64,000 bases of DNA from Caprimulgus europaeus. Taxonomy: Eukaryota > Chordata > Aves > Caprimulgiformes > Caprimulgidae. The notes under the pieces are model-generated. The model had not been told where the DNA came from. It saw only the letters and a list, made by a program, of their open reading frames with translations, and did not search any database. A program made the translations under genes and the position numbers. Where the stretch lies: assembly GCA_907165065.1 (NCBI GenBank), contig OU015551.1, positions 1,488,001-1,552,000 on the forward strand, given 5' to 3'. Positions 54,441 to 64,000 of this stretch are shown here, piece after piece (position 1 is the first letter of the stretch; the number at the start of each line of letters is the position of its first letter).

Positions 54441-57055
54441 AGACAACTTGGATGTCTTTATTGATTTCCTATTTACAAATCACGAAGCTGGCCGAAAGCA
54501 GAGTGTGAACACGGAACGAGAGCATCGATACATTCATCAACAGAGCACTGGGGTCGAGCCAGCCCCAGCTCAGCTCGGGAGGTGACGTGGGACAACAGGA
54601 GGTCTCGTAGGTTTGGGAACAGGCATGTCCAACAATGAATTACATTCGTCTATCTACAAAAGCCAGAGTTGCATCAAACTGCAGAAAAGCTGAAGAACAG
54701 AAGTTGCTCGGGTGTAGTTCAGAGTTTTGACTCTTCTCCCTCCCTGACAGGACAAGCTACCAGGACCTACCTTGTGGAGTGACAGCAGGAAGGGTGGGTT
54801 TGGGAAAGGAATCTGGGTAACAAAATCATCCTAAAAACCAGATGCTGCCAGGGAAAAGCCAGCAAGGAGGCACCCAGCTGGGCTGAGCAAGGCCTGCCCT
54901 CGAGTCCAGCTCTTTCCACAGCCACGTGCACAACTTTGCTTCTTTCAGATTCCAATTATTTCCACCATTGCCACCACCAGAAACGCCCCGAGGTGCCGTA
55001 CCCACAGCACAGCCCCGGGAAGGCGCAGCCCCGCCGCGGTTCTCAGGTGCTCGCGGTGAAGTTCCCACAGCCTCTGAGGAGGGACGGAGCCGGGAGGCGA
55101 GCGCAGGCACAGCCAGGTACATCCCGAGGGGCCACCTCCCCGCCCTGTGCATCCATCTCAGGCCGTTTCCATTGCACAGTCGGGTTCAGGGCAGTCACGG
55201 CCCCATCCCTTTTTTTTTCTTTTTTTCCTTTTTTTTTTCCAGTACTGGCCATATTTAAACCATGGGACCTGGCAGCAGGCTGACAACACACACATCCTAC
55301 ACCGGCTTCCTAGAGAACGTGACACACTATCGACATCTCTAACAGCTACTGCTTAGGAGGTGCAGGGTGGGTGTTCCTGGTGAGGAGGTACCTGGCCAGC
55401 AACAGAGCGAGGACAGAGCCCGACCGGAGGGGATGTCACCTCCCCAGCGAGCGAGCAGGCACCGAGCCACCCACACCAGCCAGGGACAACCAGGTTTTAA
55501 CTTCCAGCAGCTCGACACGGCGGCGGCCGCTGCCCAGTGAGTGACAACGGCTTCGTGTGCCTGGAGCAGAGGGGGAGGTTGGCAAAGGGGAACCTCAGCC
55601 TGGAGGCAGCTGCAAGTCCCACATGGATTTCGGAAGGTTCTGACCAAGCTGCCAAGTGGAGCTTTAATTAGAGTTTCCTCTGCAGAGGAGGGGGAGGAAA
55701 TGGTCTCGTCATCTTCACCAGTGACCATGAGGGTGGTCAGGCAGCCACGGGTACAGGCCACCCACCTCCTGCCCAGCAGGACCGGCCTTCCCTCCTCAGC
55801 TAAAGTCGTACCTGCTCCTGGGGAAAAGCAACCGGCCCTGGCCAGGTAAGAAAGGTTTCCAGATTACTGAGCTCAACAGCCAGGTGAGATTTGCAAATAC
55901 CACATCTTCCTCCTGTGCCTGTTCAACCAGGGACTGTGCAAACACCCACAGCCCAACAGAAAGCTTCACCGCTTCAGAAATCCTCATCCATCTGCTGCGT
56001 TATCAGGACAGGGCAGCTGCACATCCAACCTCTCCTCCCCTTTCCCAGCAGGGCAGCAGGCTCTGAAGCAGCCCCGGGGGGCAGGGGTGGGGTTGCAAAC
56101 ACACGGGAACAAAGAAAGAGAAAATGCATTGAAACGTGCGAACAGGGGGCAGGGGAGGGGCAAGTTCCCTCTCTCGGCAAACCCCGGCGCTGCCTGCGAA
56201 GGAGGTGATTAGCACGGTAACAATTAGCAGGGGCTCGCTGCTGCTGAAGGCTACCTGGGGGTGTCCCGGGTCACCCATGGGTTCCAAGACGCTGCAGAGT
56301 TTGAAAGCAGCACCACCAAGGCCCCAGCCCTGCACACCGGGGAGGAAAGAACCTGCCCAGGCAGAGCCGCTGCCCTTCCCGGCTCCGCAGGGTAAAGGAT
56401 TGTCACAAACCTGTGGGAACAGCCTGAAAGCGCCGCAGTCTCTCTCGAGGCTCTCTGGTTTTGAGGTGTCCCTCTAAAGTGTAGTGCTGAAACAGCGAAG
56501 CCTCGGGGAAAAGGCCACTTTCTGTCACTTTGTGAAGGCGGCTGCACGTGCCGTGGCTGGCGGGAGGGGCAGTGCCAGGCACGGGGCTCGCTGCCGGGCA
56601 GGCGAGGCGAACGGTCACACCTCGCCTGCTGAGCTAGAGCAGAGGGGGACAGGCCACACAGCCCCTGACTGGGTCTTTTTGCAGGATTATCTTCTCACAG
56701 CAAGTATAACCACAACCAGAGCCACTCGTTTCCATGCTTCTGACTGGTGGAAAAGCATCTACATTCATTAACAGTCAAAAAAAAAATGCATGTTGTTAAG
56801 AGAGGGTTAATCAGTAAAGTGAAAAATGACTCATCACAGACAAGCTACAAATGGTGCTGGTACACCAGTTAGCCTGGTACGTGGTGGTAGCAGCAGAATC
56901 ACTAGCACAAGGCAAAACATGAGCTTTGAAATGATTTTACTGAGACCTTTGGCTAGTGTGGCTCCAATTGGTGTGGTCAAACTCAGCCAGAAAATGTAGT
57001 TGGGAAGGTCACGGGGAAGAGACCAGCGGAGTCCAGCGGCAGCTCCGCAGCTGCA
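54440..57055 (-). other. BTBD2: BTBD2 3' UTR (inferred, about 2.6 kb)
   Basis: No intron signals or other genes are evident. It contains a T-rich run on + (55209-55240, so A-rich in the mRNA). Open frames on both strands here show no family resemblance. The 3' limit rests on the single poly(A) signal. Confidence 0.5.
54457..54462 (-). promoter_or_regulatory. BTBD2: Candidate BTBD2 poly(A) signal (AATAAA on - strand)
   Basis: TTTATT on + reads AATAAA on -, in an A/T-rich patch about 2.6 kb after the BTBD2 stop codon. It would define a 3' UTR from 57055 down to about 54440. Confidence 0.55.
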
Positions 57056-57217
57056 CTATGTGTAGAAGATGATCTCTGGGATCTGTCCGTCCTCCACCGA
57101 CGTGCCGTTGTTATTCCCAGCCGCGTAACAGAACGTGAAGCAGGTTTTGGCTCCTGTTGTTGGTGATTCATGGATCACTTTGCGCAGTCCTTTGGTTCCA
57201 TAGTGGGAATCTGGACC
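57056..57217 (-). CDS. BTBD2: BTBD2 last exon (54 codons including stop)
   Basis: Encodes [20 protein letters not shown], then the C-terminal [20 protein letters not shown] and stop TAG (57056-57058). It closes the PHR beta-sandwich. The acceptor on - is ccatggCAG|GGTCCA, phase 0. Human has V where this has the first I of EIIFYT. Confidence 0.98.
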   Translation of the reverse strand, partial: GPDSHYGTKGLRKVIHESPTTGAKTCFTFCYAAGNNNGTSVEDGQIPEIIFYT

Positions 57218-60200
57218 CTGCCATGGTCACACAAGAGAAGAACAGGTCAAGACTGGGATCGTAGCCCCGCTGGACCCTGCTGCCCAGGCACGCTCTGGGA
57301 GGTCTGGCCTGGAACAACGAGCTGTGGAGAGCTCAGCACCTCCCTTTTCTTTCTGCTTCTTGCACCTCAGGTATTTTGAGCAAAGTTCTCGTCCTTATCA
57401 GAGCTTTACACTGCATTTAACCAGGTCTCAACAGTTAAATATCAACTTTTTTAAGCTGCTGCAGGCAGGCTCTGGATTACACACCCGCAGAACTGACACC
57501 TTATCCATATACACACCAAAACAATAATCCCATCACTTCATCACCACTCTAGCCTGTTAATTACTGCATGCTTGCAGGACAAGTTAAAAACCAACTCTGA
57601 ATGCTGGTGGTGAAGGTGCACACTGCACCAGGGGAAGGACTACAGGGTAAGACCTCTGTGATCACACTACAAGGCTTGAAAAACGCAGAAGAAAACCATG
57701 CTGCACTGAAGGGAGAACTCGGCTTTCCCCTGCCTGTGTGAGCCCTCTCCTGCCCCAGGACGGTACCTTCAGAGTAGCACATGCTGTGTAGTTGACGTTG
57801 GGCAAAATCTCAACAGGCTCCTTGAACATGACCCGGAAAGTGTTGGAGGAGCCGTCACAGCTGAAGCCGGTGTCGTTCTGCCCCAGGACCGTGTTACTGT
57901 CCGTGTGGATGATCTGCAAGGCACGCGTTAAGTTTTCATCTGTGCAGCGGGTGCTGCCCTGCACCAGCACGGGTGTCCCCCCTGAACTGCACTGAATCAG
58001 AGGGACCCAACAGTTTGTCCAGCCCCACTGTGACTGCAGAATCCTGTTTCTCATGGGCACCTTCAGTGCTGTGATTGCACCAAACAACCGCGGGCTTGTG
58101 TCCCAGAGAGCCCAAGACAATCCCCCCTCACCCTGAAGCCCGGCAGGGACTGCAGGACGATGTTCTGTGCTTAGATCTTCACTGGCCTTTCTCCTCCAGG
58201 AGTTCAGGGACACCAGGAGACCCTGACCACTAAGGAAGAAGTGTGTTTGTCACATCAGCCACGCTGTGTTGGGGTCACTTTCCTGGCAATGGCTCTCCTC
58301 AAGTGATCCAGACCGGGATCACGGACGTGGATCCAGAACAAGGCACACAAGATTTCCATAACCCACCCCAGCCTTTTAATAAAATCAGGATGAACTTCAG
58401 ACAACTGAGTCTCCCTCAACCCTACTCCACATCTCAAACAGGACACTGACAACATGAGCCCACACATCAGCACTGCACAGGCCCAGCACAGACACAGGAA
58501 CTGCTTTCTCCCCTCCCCTCGTTGGATCGTGGCCGCTCCACATTTTACAGCTCGGAGTAAAAGAGGGTCCAAGTGCTATTGCAGGACCCAAGTGGTGCTG
58601 CAGCACCTGCAGGGCAGAACTGGCCTGGCCTGCTCAGTGTGGGGAAACACACAGAGCTTCTCAAACTGCGTCACAACTCTCTGACGTGTTTTCAGAGGCT
58701 GGGAGCGGACTGGGGAGCGCAGTGACGCACGCGACGGGAGGTCGCGTCAAATTGAAAGCGATAATCCCTCTTATCCCCAGTGCCCCATCTGGCCCTCACT
58801 GCATCTGCCAACCACCCTGCCTAGAAAACACACACACTCCCTTCTGACCTAAGATTTTGTTGCATGTTCACTGAAATACAGAAGTCAGCCCCCCAGCAGC
58901 AGTTTGTAAGGCAGCACAGAGAATTACCTGTATATTGACTTGGTAATCCGTTGGCCCATGTATGGATCCGTATAATCCAAACCCAACTACAAATATCCTT
59001 TTGTTTACTGAGAACCTGCAGGAACAGATTGGGAAAGTCAGACCAACTTGCCACTCCAGTGCTATTTTAGTACAAGGCTGATACACAAATATCTTCACTC
59101 ACTTTAGTTTTATACCTAGGATTTAATCAGTTTTAAATGCAACTCTCACTAACACCTGAAATCCTTTAAAGATTTGTAATTTGTAAGCTGACACCTTTGA
59201 CTGTTCTAACAGGCTGGCAAATAATTGTGTTTGCTCAAGTCCAATATGAAGCTGCTCAGTCCCACCACCAAAGCTCAGAGCAGGGGCTCAGGAAGGGTTT
59301 TGAGGCTGCAGCACAACGTCAGCATCCCAAAACACCGCCAGGCAGGCAAAGGCAGGGCAGCCCGCAGAGCGTGGAACGGTGCCCACCCACATGGCAGCAG
59401 CAGCAGCCTCTCCAGCAAGGTAACAGCAAAGACCACTTCAAGTGTCATTAGATATTTCACTGCTGAGCACTGGAGGAGAATTGTTAATGTGCTGCTGAGT
59501 GTTTGCTGGGTAGAGCTGCAAGGTAACTGCGCTCCAGATTGACCCAAGAGTAGAAAATAAGATTCAATAGCTCCTGAAGGCAGGAAGGATATTCACCCCA
59601 CTACAGCTCCATCTTCTCAGAGAGCAGAAAGCCTCAGCACCTGCCAAACTGCCAACCTAATTCCTTCACCAGCTCTTGCAGCCCCGTGTGTTTCCAGAGC
59701 AAACATCTGCGGCGGGCCAGAAGCTCTGCAGCCAGCAGGAAATACTCAGTGTTGGAAGCGCACACAAGCCTCACTGAAGACTGACCCTGATGCTACCAGC
59801 AGCTGAACTTAAAGTCAAATACAAGCTCCAAAAGGTCTCTGAACGTTAGATTTGAGTGCTTGGAGCTGGCAGCTCTTCCAGTTACAATCTCCTGTAAGGG
59901 GACGAATGGCCCACAAGATCCAACTGGCGGCTCTATCGATTAGCAAGAGAATCAGCAACGAAAAGGCTTCAGAATTTTAAAGCTCTGTATTAGTGTGAGT
60001 CCTTCCACCCAGCACAGAGACAAATCAGGAAATAACCAGGGCTTTCTGATACCTCCTGTCTTGCTCTAACCACTTGGCCACACAAAGCTTGCAAAGCACC
60101 ATGTGCCACGTCACATCTCCACGTCTCTGTCACCGTGACTGGGCTTTGCTGTTTCTCTACAAGCTTAGGTCTAAAACTAGACATTAGCAGAAAAGCAGGC

Positions 60201-63200
60201 ACAGCAAGCATTTTATCCTAATCCCTCCCTGAAATGGGCAAGATTAAGGGGCTTCAACAAACCACATTTACACTTATAACAGAGCAGGGAACTGATCTGA
60301 TGCAGCACTGGCCAGCTGACGTACCCAGGCACAGGAGGAAGCCACGAGCTGCCTGGTGACTCCGACCGCTACGTGCCCGTACAGCTGCAGGAAGCCACTT
60401 GAAGAGGAGAGGAGGAACAATCCCCAAGAGGGCTGTGCTGGAGGGGCCACGGCTGCTGGAAACCTTTGCCAACAGAGAAGCGAAGTGGCAGCCTGCAGGT
60501 GCACATGCAGGGTAAGGCACCAGGCGATGCTTTGGCCCAGCAGAAACGCTTTCCCTTCAGGCTTCGCGCTCGGGTTCATAGGGTGGGAGTCACGTAACCG
60601 TGCGGGTTCAGGTCTAGAGTAGGCTCAAAGCTCAGTAAACAAGAATCTATCAGCAGCAGAATTAGCAGAGAAGCTGACCTTATCCTGTCACTAGTCCCAC
60701 TGTACCCCCAGCGGCTCTCCACCTGCTGGAAACGGCTGATGCTGCACTCCTTCCCCCGCAGGCAGCACCGCGGCCGGTCGATGAACTCCACCCGCGGCTT
60801 CGGGTTCACCGTGAAGTGGAGGAACAGGCTCACCACTTCCCGATCCGTCAGGATTCCCGACTGGGCAGGACCTGCAGGGGGACACAAGAGCAGCGGCACC
60901 GTCAGCACTGGGAAACCAGAAGGGATCCCTTTGCCATTGGCACTGGGAGCCAAGGTCTGACTCGCAGCCAAGAGCGGGACGAGCCCACGTCACGCGCGGG
61001 ATCCCGCTGGCGTGCCAGAAGCCAAACCCCAGACAGAACCGCGCTGCCTGCCCTTATCCACACACCAGCTGTGGGCTGCAGAGCCTCTGTACAGAGCATG
61101 GACATGAAATGGGGATTAAGGGCACAGCTCTGCAGAGCTGAAACGCATTTGGCTAAAGGGACTGGTTTAAAAACCTCAAACATTCAGCTAATCCTTCCCC
61201 AGCTCCCTCAGGAGATGAAAATCCCTGTCCCTTACTGGTATTATCATACATCTACACTGGTATTTTCTAACATTACTATTAAGACACCATGAAAGCCCAT
61301 GAGGGGTAGTGGGAGGGAGTGTCACCTGGTTACCATCAGCTTAGAAAGTACAGGAGTATTTTTCAGTCAAGACAAAGGTGCTTCAGTTCATGCCCTGCTT
61401 TGATTCCCCCCTTTCCTCAGGCATTTAATCCCTGCTCTGGGTTTGTTTGGGGTTTTTAATACCTTTATTGCAGAACCTAGCTACTTTAGCAGGAGTTGAA
61501 ACACATTCTCATATTTTCTCCAGTAACTAGATTTATTTTTTCCCAAAGTGATGCTACACTCAAGCTTTGGAAGCTACTCTGAAGACTTTCAAAAGTGGAA
61601 CTGGGTAAAAATTAAGTCTTTTAGCAAAAAAGTCAAAAGCTGCTCTATTTGCAAGAGGTTTTAAGAGAAACAACACTACTGCATACTGGAGAAACAGCAG
61701 CACTAAGTGCTCTTTAATGTGGGAAGCAAAGGCTGAGCTACTTGTTGGTCCAAAACAACTTGTAGTTGGTTAAGTTCAGCTGGATGCTACGTGGTCATAA
61801 CACGACCCAAGGATGGAATAGGTAGAGATGAAAGAATATAAGGAAGTCAGCTGTTAGCAGATAAATGAGCTTATGGATACTTTGCTCAGCAAAAAATTAG
61901 CCATCATTGATCGTGTCTAAACTTATCCTGTGTTGCTGCAACTCCATTCTCAAGTGTTTCAAATCACTTGTTCGAAGGGAAGGGAGCGACACATTTCCCA
62001 GTGAAAACATCTCCATGCAAAGCTCCATCTACAACACCAGATTATGCAATAAACTGGTGAAACCACTGCCTGGAGGGGGCAGAGGGGGACAGTTTCCCTC
62101 TCCTGCCTCTGCTGTGATCACCAAAGAAGTCAGAGTCACTCAGAAAAAGGACAAAACTGATGAAATTCCAGAGTAGTCCCTTGTTTGAGGAACACTGACC
62201 AGCACAGCCTCTCAGGTTTGGGGTTTCTTTTGTTCATCTTGTAGGTTTAGGTGGATGGAGAAAACTGAATTCAGAGTTTCTCTCAAAGCAAGACCAACCA
62301 AAGATCCCAGCTGAACAGACAGTTGTGACAGACAGCGTGGGGTGGGACACTGACATTCACAGCAAAAAGGCTTCAACCCAAATATGCCCAAATTAACACA
62401 CTGATGACACAAGATCTGAGGAAGAGTTGGAAGAAACAGGATCCACAGTAAAAAATAAAATAAAATAAAATAAAATAAAATAAAATAAAATAAAATAAAA
62501 TAAAATAAAATAAAATAAAATAAAATAAAATAAAAATAAAATAAAAATAAAATAAAAATAAAATAAAAATAAAATAAAAATAAAATAAAAATAAAATAAA
62601 AATAAAATAAAAATAAAATAAAAATAAAATAGCAAAGCTTGGTACACAAAACTGCTCTGATGGCTGCAATGCTATCCAGAAGGAGGATGCTCTCCCCCAT
62701 CAACCCAGATCATGAGCTGTGATCCAAAGCTGCTGTTTGGCACGATGCACACCCAGAACAGCGTCTCGTGTTTTCACCCAGTGCCAAACAAAAGTTACCC
62801 AGCTGGGATGAACAGATCTCTGCTTCCCTGACCAAGCTGTTTCTAAAAGGATTAACATCCCTAAGAACACATTGCAGCTGCAACAGACAAACCAGGTACC
62901 AAGCTTTAAGCACAGATTTACTTCTGACTAATACCCCTCTTCATCTTTAAAGAGGCACATTGACTGTCGATAAGCTGACACCATCTCTGCCTCGAGAAGT
63001 GATTTGCAAAGGAAGTGGTGTCAGTGACCCTTTTTTGCTTCTCTGGACACACAACTGCAGCCTAAAACAAGTTTCTGTTCTGAAAATGGCTCCACTGTGT
63101 CTTTAAGCATGAGAACTATTTGAGGTGATTGCCAGTTTTCAGTCCCTGGAGAACCACCAGGGTACGAAGTCAAAGACAACAGGCAATAAAATACAAAACA

Positions 63201-64000
63201 AAACAAAAAATCTTTAGTCAAAACTGTTAAATGATTTAGACATCTTTGTAGATCAAGATCTTAACATAAACTTGAGAAAGGCTTTGAGACACAGACTAAA
63301 CATCACCAAGCCTTCAGCTCAAGGAACATTTTTTCTGTCACAGGGCTCTGCTCTGAATGGCATCACCAAGACACGGCCGACACCACCACGGTATTGCAGG
63401 TAAACAGAAGATGGGGAGAAACATCCTCACATCTCTTTGGGAGCAGTTTACAATCAACAGCAATTATGTGCAACTCCATCAGCTTTGTGTAGCTTAAAGG
63501 TATGGGACAGTTACAAAGGAAAGCATGTGAACCCCTGTTTGGACCTTTGCTCTCAGTTGAATGAGTAAGTAACTATCTAAACATACAATGAGTACACTCA
63601 GCTGTGATCTGACCTGCTCCTACCTGATGGAGCACTGTAGTCTTTAAAATAAGAGTCAGTGATCATGGATGAAAACAGCATTTACACACAGTAGAGTTTG
63701 TAGATCAGTGGGAATGTGGGAATAATCTTGAACTGAAATTACTACAGGATACACAGAGAAAAAAACCCATTTTCACGTGCACGATCCTCTGTAGTTCAGA
63801 GAAAGCAAAGCCCAGGGTTGCCAGAAATGCCTTTGTTCAGTTACCTGCTGCAAACTCCTCAATAGTCATCAGTGGGAAGCGGATAAGAGAAAGTGCTTTG
63901 CCCAGTACTTTCCGCTTGTTCTCTGGAATCACCTGAAGTTGTTGCCGTTGACACTCAGCCTCTGACCAGCGAACCACTGCATTAAACAAACGAACCTCCC
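57056..64000 (-). CDS. BTBD2: BTB domain-containing protein 2, C-terminal half (5 exons, partial)
   Basis: BTB-BACK-PHR protein; the family is reported to bind topoisomerase I and form cytoplasmic bodies, and BTB-BACK proteins often serve as CUL3 adaptors. Join on -: 64000<-63845, 60871-60679, 59015-58928, 57913-57767, 57217-57056. All borders are GT-AG, phases agree, about 247 residues are visible. Order: BACK end ([20 protein letters not shown] ... [11 protein letters not shown]), linker, then PHR domain from [20 protein letters not shown] to the end IPEIIFYT. The tail [20 protein letters not shown] identifies BTBD2 rather than BTBD1 (which I remember as HETP then a different segment). The N-terminal BTB exons lie beyond 64000. 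Confidence 0.97.
57767..57913 (-). CDS. BTBD2: BTBD2 penultimate exon (49 codons)
   Basis: Encodes [40 protein letters not shown] and NYTACATLK, the centre of the PHR domain. Acceptor TTGCAG, donor AAG|gtaccg on the - strand; phase 0 at both ends. Confidence 0.98.
57914..58927 (-). other. BTBD2: BTBD2 intron between PHR exons
   Basis: Unique sequence with good splice borders (gtaatt donor, ttgcag acceptor on -). The short intron 57218-57766 is similar. I recognise no repeats in either. Confidence 0.85.
58928..59015 (-). CDS. BTBD2: BTBD2 exon encoding PHR start
   Basis: 88 bases: completes Arg of SDRIR, then [20 protein letters not shown] and [21 protein letters not shown] is the PHR-domain signature. 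Donor CAG|gtaatt, acceptor ctgcag on -. Confidence 0.98.
59016..60678 (-). other. BTBD2: BTBD2 intron, 1.7 kb
   Basis: Moderate-GC unique sequence without recognisable repeats or other exons. Confidence 0.85.
60679..60871 (-). CDS. BTBD2: BTBD2 exon linking BACK and PHR
   Basis: 193 bases encoding (G)[20 protein letters not shown], then [20 protein letters not shown] and [20 protein letters not shown]. The Cys-rich [11 protein letters not shown] segment precedes the PHR fold. Human has V for T in ILTDRE and N for the second S in CSIS, as remembered. Acceptor cctgcag, donor taag|gtcagc on -. Confidence 0.98.
60872..63844 (-). other. BTBD2: BTBD2 intron, 3.0 kb, with TAAAA microsatellite
   Basis: A/T-richer than the CSNK1G2 introns and free of CR1. 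The only repeat seen is the compound microsatellite at 62448-62632. Confidence 0.85.
62448..62632. repeat. Compound (AAAAT)n microsatellite
   Basis: A pure 5-base run (aaaat) from about 62450 to 62534 changes to an 11-base higher unit alternating aaaat and aaaaat up to about 62632. Total about 185 bases, inside a BTBD2 intron. Confidence 0.97.
63845..64000 (-). CDS. BTBD2: BTBD2 exon, BACK domain end (cut by window)
   Basis: 156 visible bases encode [40 protein letters not shown] and [11 protein letters not shown], the C-terminal BACK region. The donor on - is gcag|gtaact, ending after the first base of Gly. The exon continues beyond 64000. Confidence 0.96.

Noticed and set aside
62212..62703. 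Phe/Tyr/Ile-rich open frames on - across the AAAAT microsatellite
   Set aside because: Simple-sequence artefact; it lies within a BTBD2 intron.
63845..64000. Possible BTBD1 instead of BTBD2
   Set aside because: The C-terminal segment [20 protein letters not shown] and adjacency to CSNK1G2 both fit BTBD2.

Overview
This is a bird (avian) nuclear genome window. The evidence is many 5'-truncated CR1 non-LTR retrotransposons in both orientations, two antisense solo-LTR-like ERVL sequences of a type common in birds, high GC with abundant GC-rich minisatellites, and intron-split vertebrate genes. I cannot fix the order or species. The gene pair matches human 19p13.3 (CSNK1G2 next to BTBD2). From memory, its chicken counterpart lies on the GC-rich microchromosome 28, which fits the base composition.

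Layout. (1) 1-800 is a CpG-dense block with a plausible untranslated first exon ending at a GT donor (265/266). (2) CSNK1G2 (casein kinase 1 gamma 2) runs on the + strand. A second exon (31498-31985) carries most of the 5' UTR and the ATG at 31799. Ten further coding exons end at the stop codon 51363-51365. The exons join in phase without gaps into a 415-residue protein, the same length as human CSNK1G2. (3) A long 3' UTR is inferred to reach poly(A) signals near 53607-53630. (4) A gap of about 0.8 kb follows. (5) BTBD2 lies on the - strand, converging on CSNK1G2. Its last five coding exons (57056-57217, 57767-57913, 58928-59015, 60679-60871, 63845->64000) encode the end of the BACK domain and the whole C-terminal PHR domain. 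The N-terminal half lies beyond the window.

Intron 1 (about 31 kb) and intron 2 (about 10 kb) of CSNK1G2 are mostly repeats: 20 of the 21 CR1 fragments, both LTRs, two AAT/ATT microsatellites and many minisatellites. Introns 7 and 9 hold further strand-skewed minisatellites.

The most interesting observation is an unexpected 105-bp exon candidate (48970-49074) between CSNK1G2 coding exons 10 and 11. It has a very long pyrimidine tract, AG and GT borders, phase 0/0 and no stop. Its peptide ends [14 protein letters not shown] and closely resembles the alternative C-terminal insert of the paralogue CSNK1G3, which human CSNK1G2 lacks as far as I recall. It predicts a 450-residue isoform. Other leads are a cluster of short upstream ORFs, a minisatellite of repeated CAG|GTGG pseudo-splice sites just after the start-codon exon, and inverted CR1 pairs able to form long RNA hairpins. 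I found no operon, CRISPR, toxin or other new multi-gene system; this is an ordinary two-gene avian locus with unusual details.
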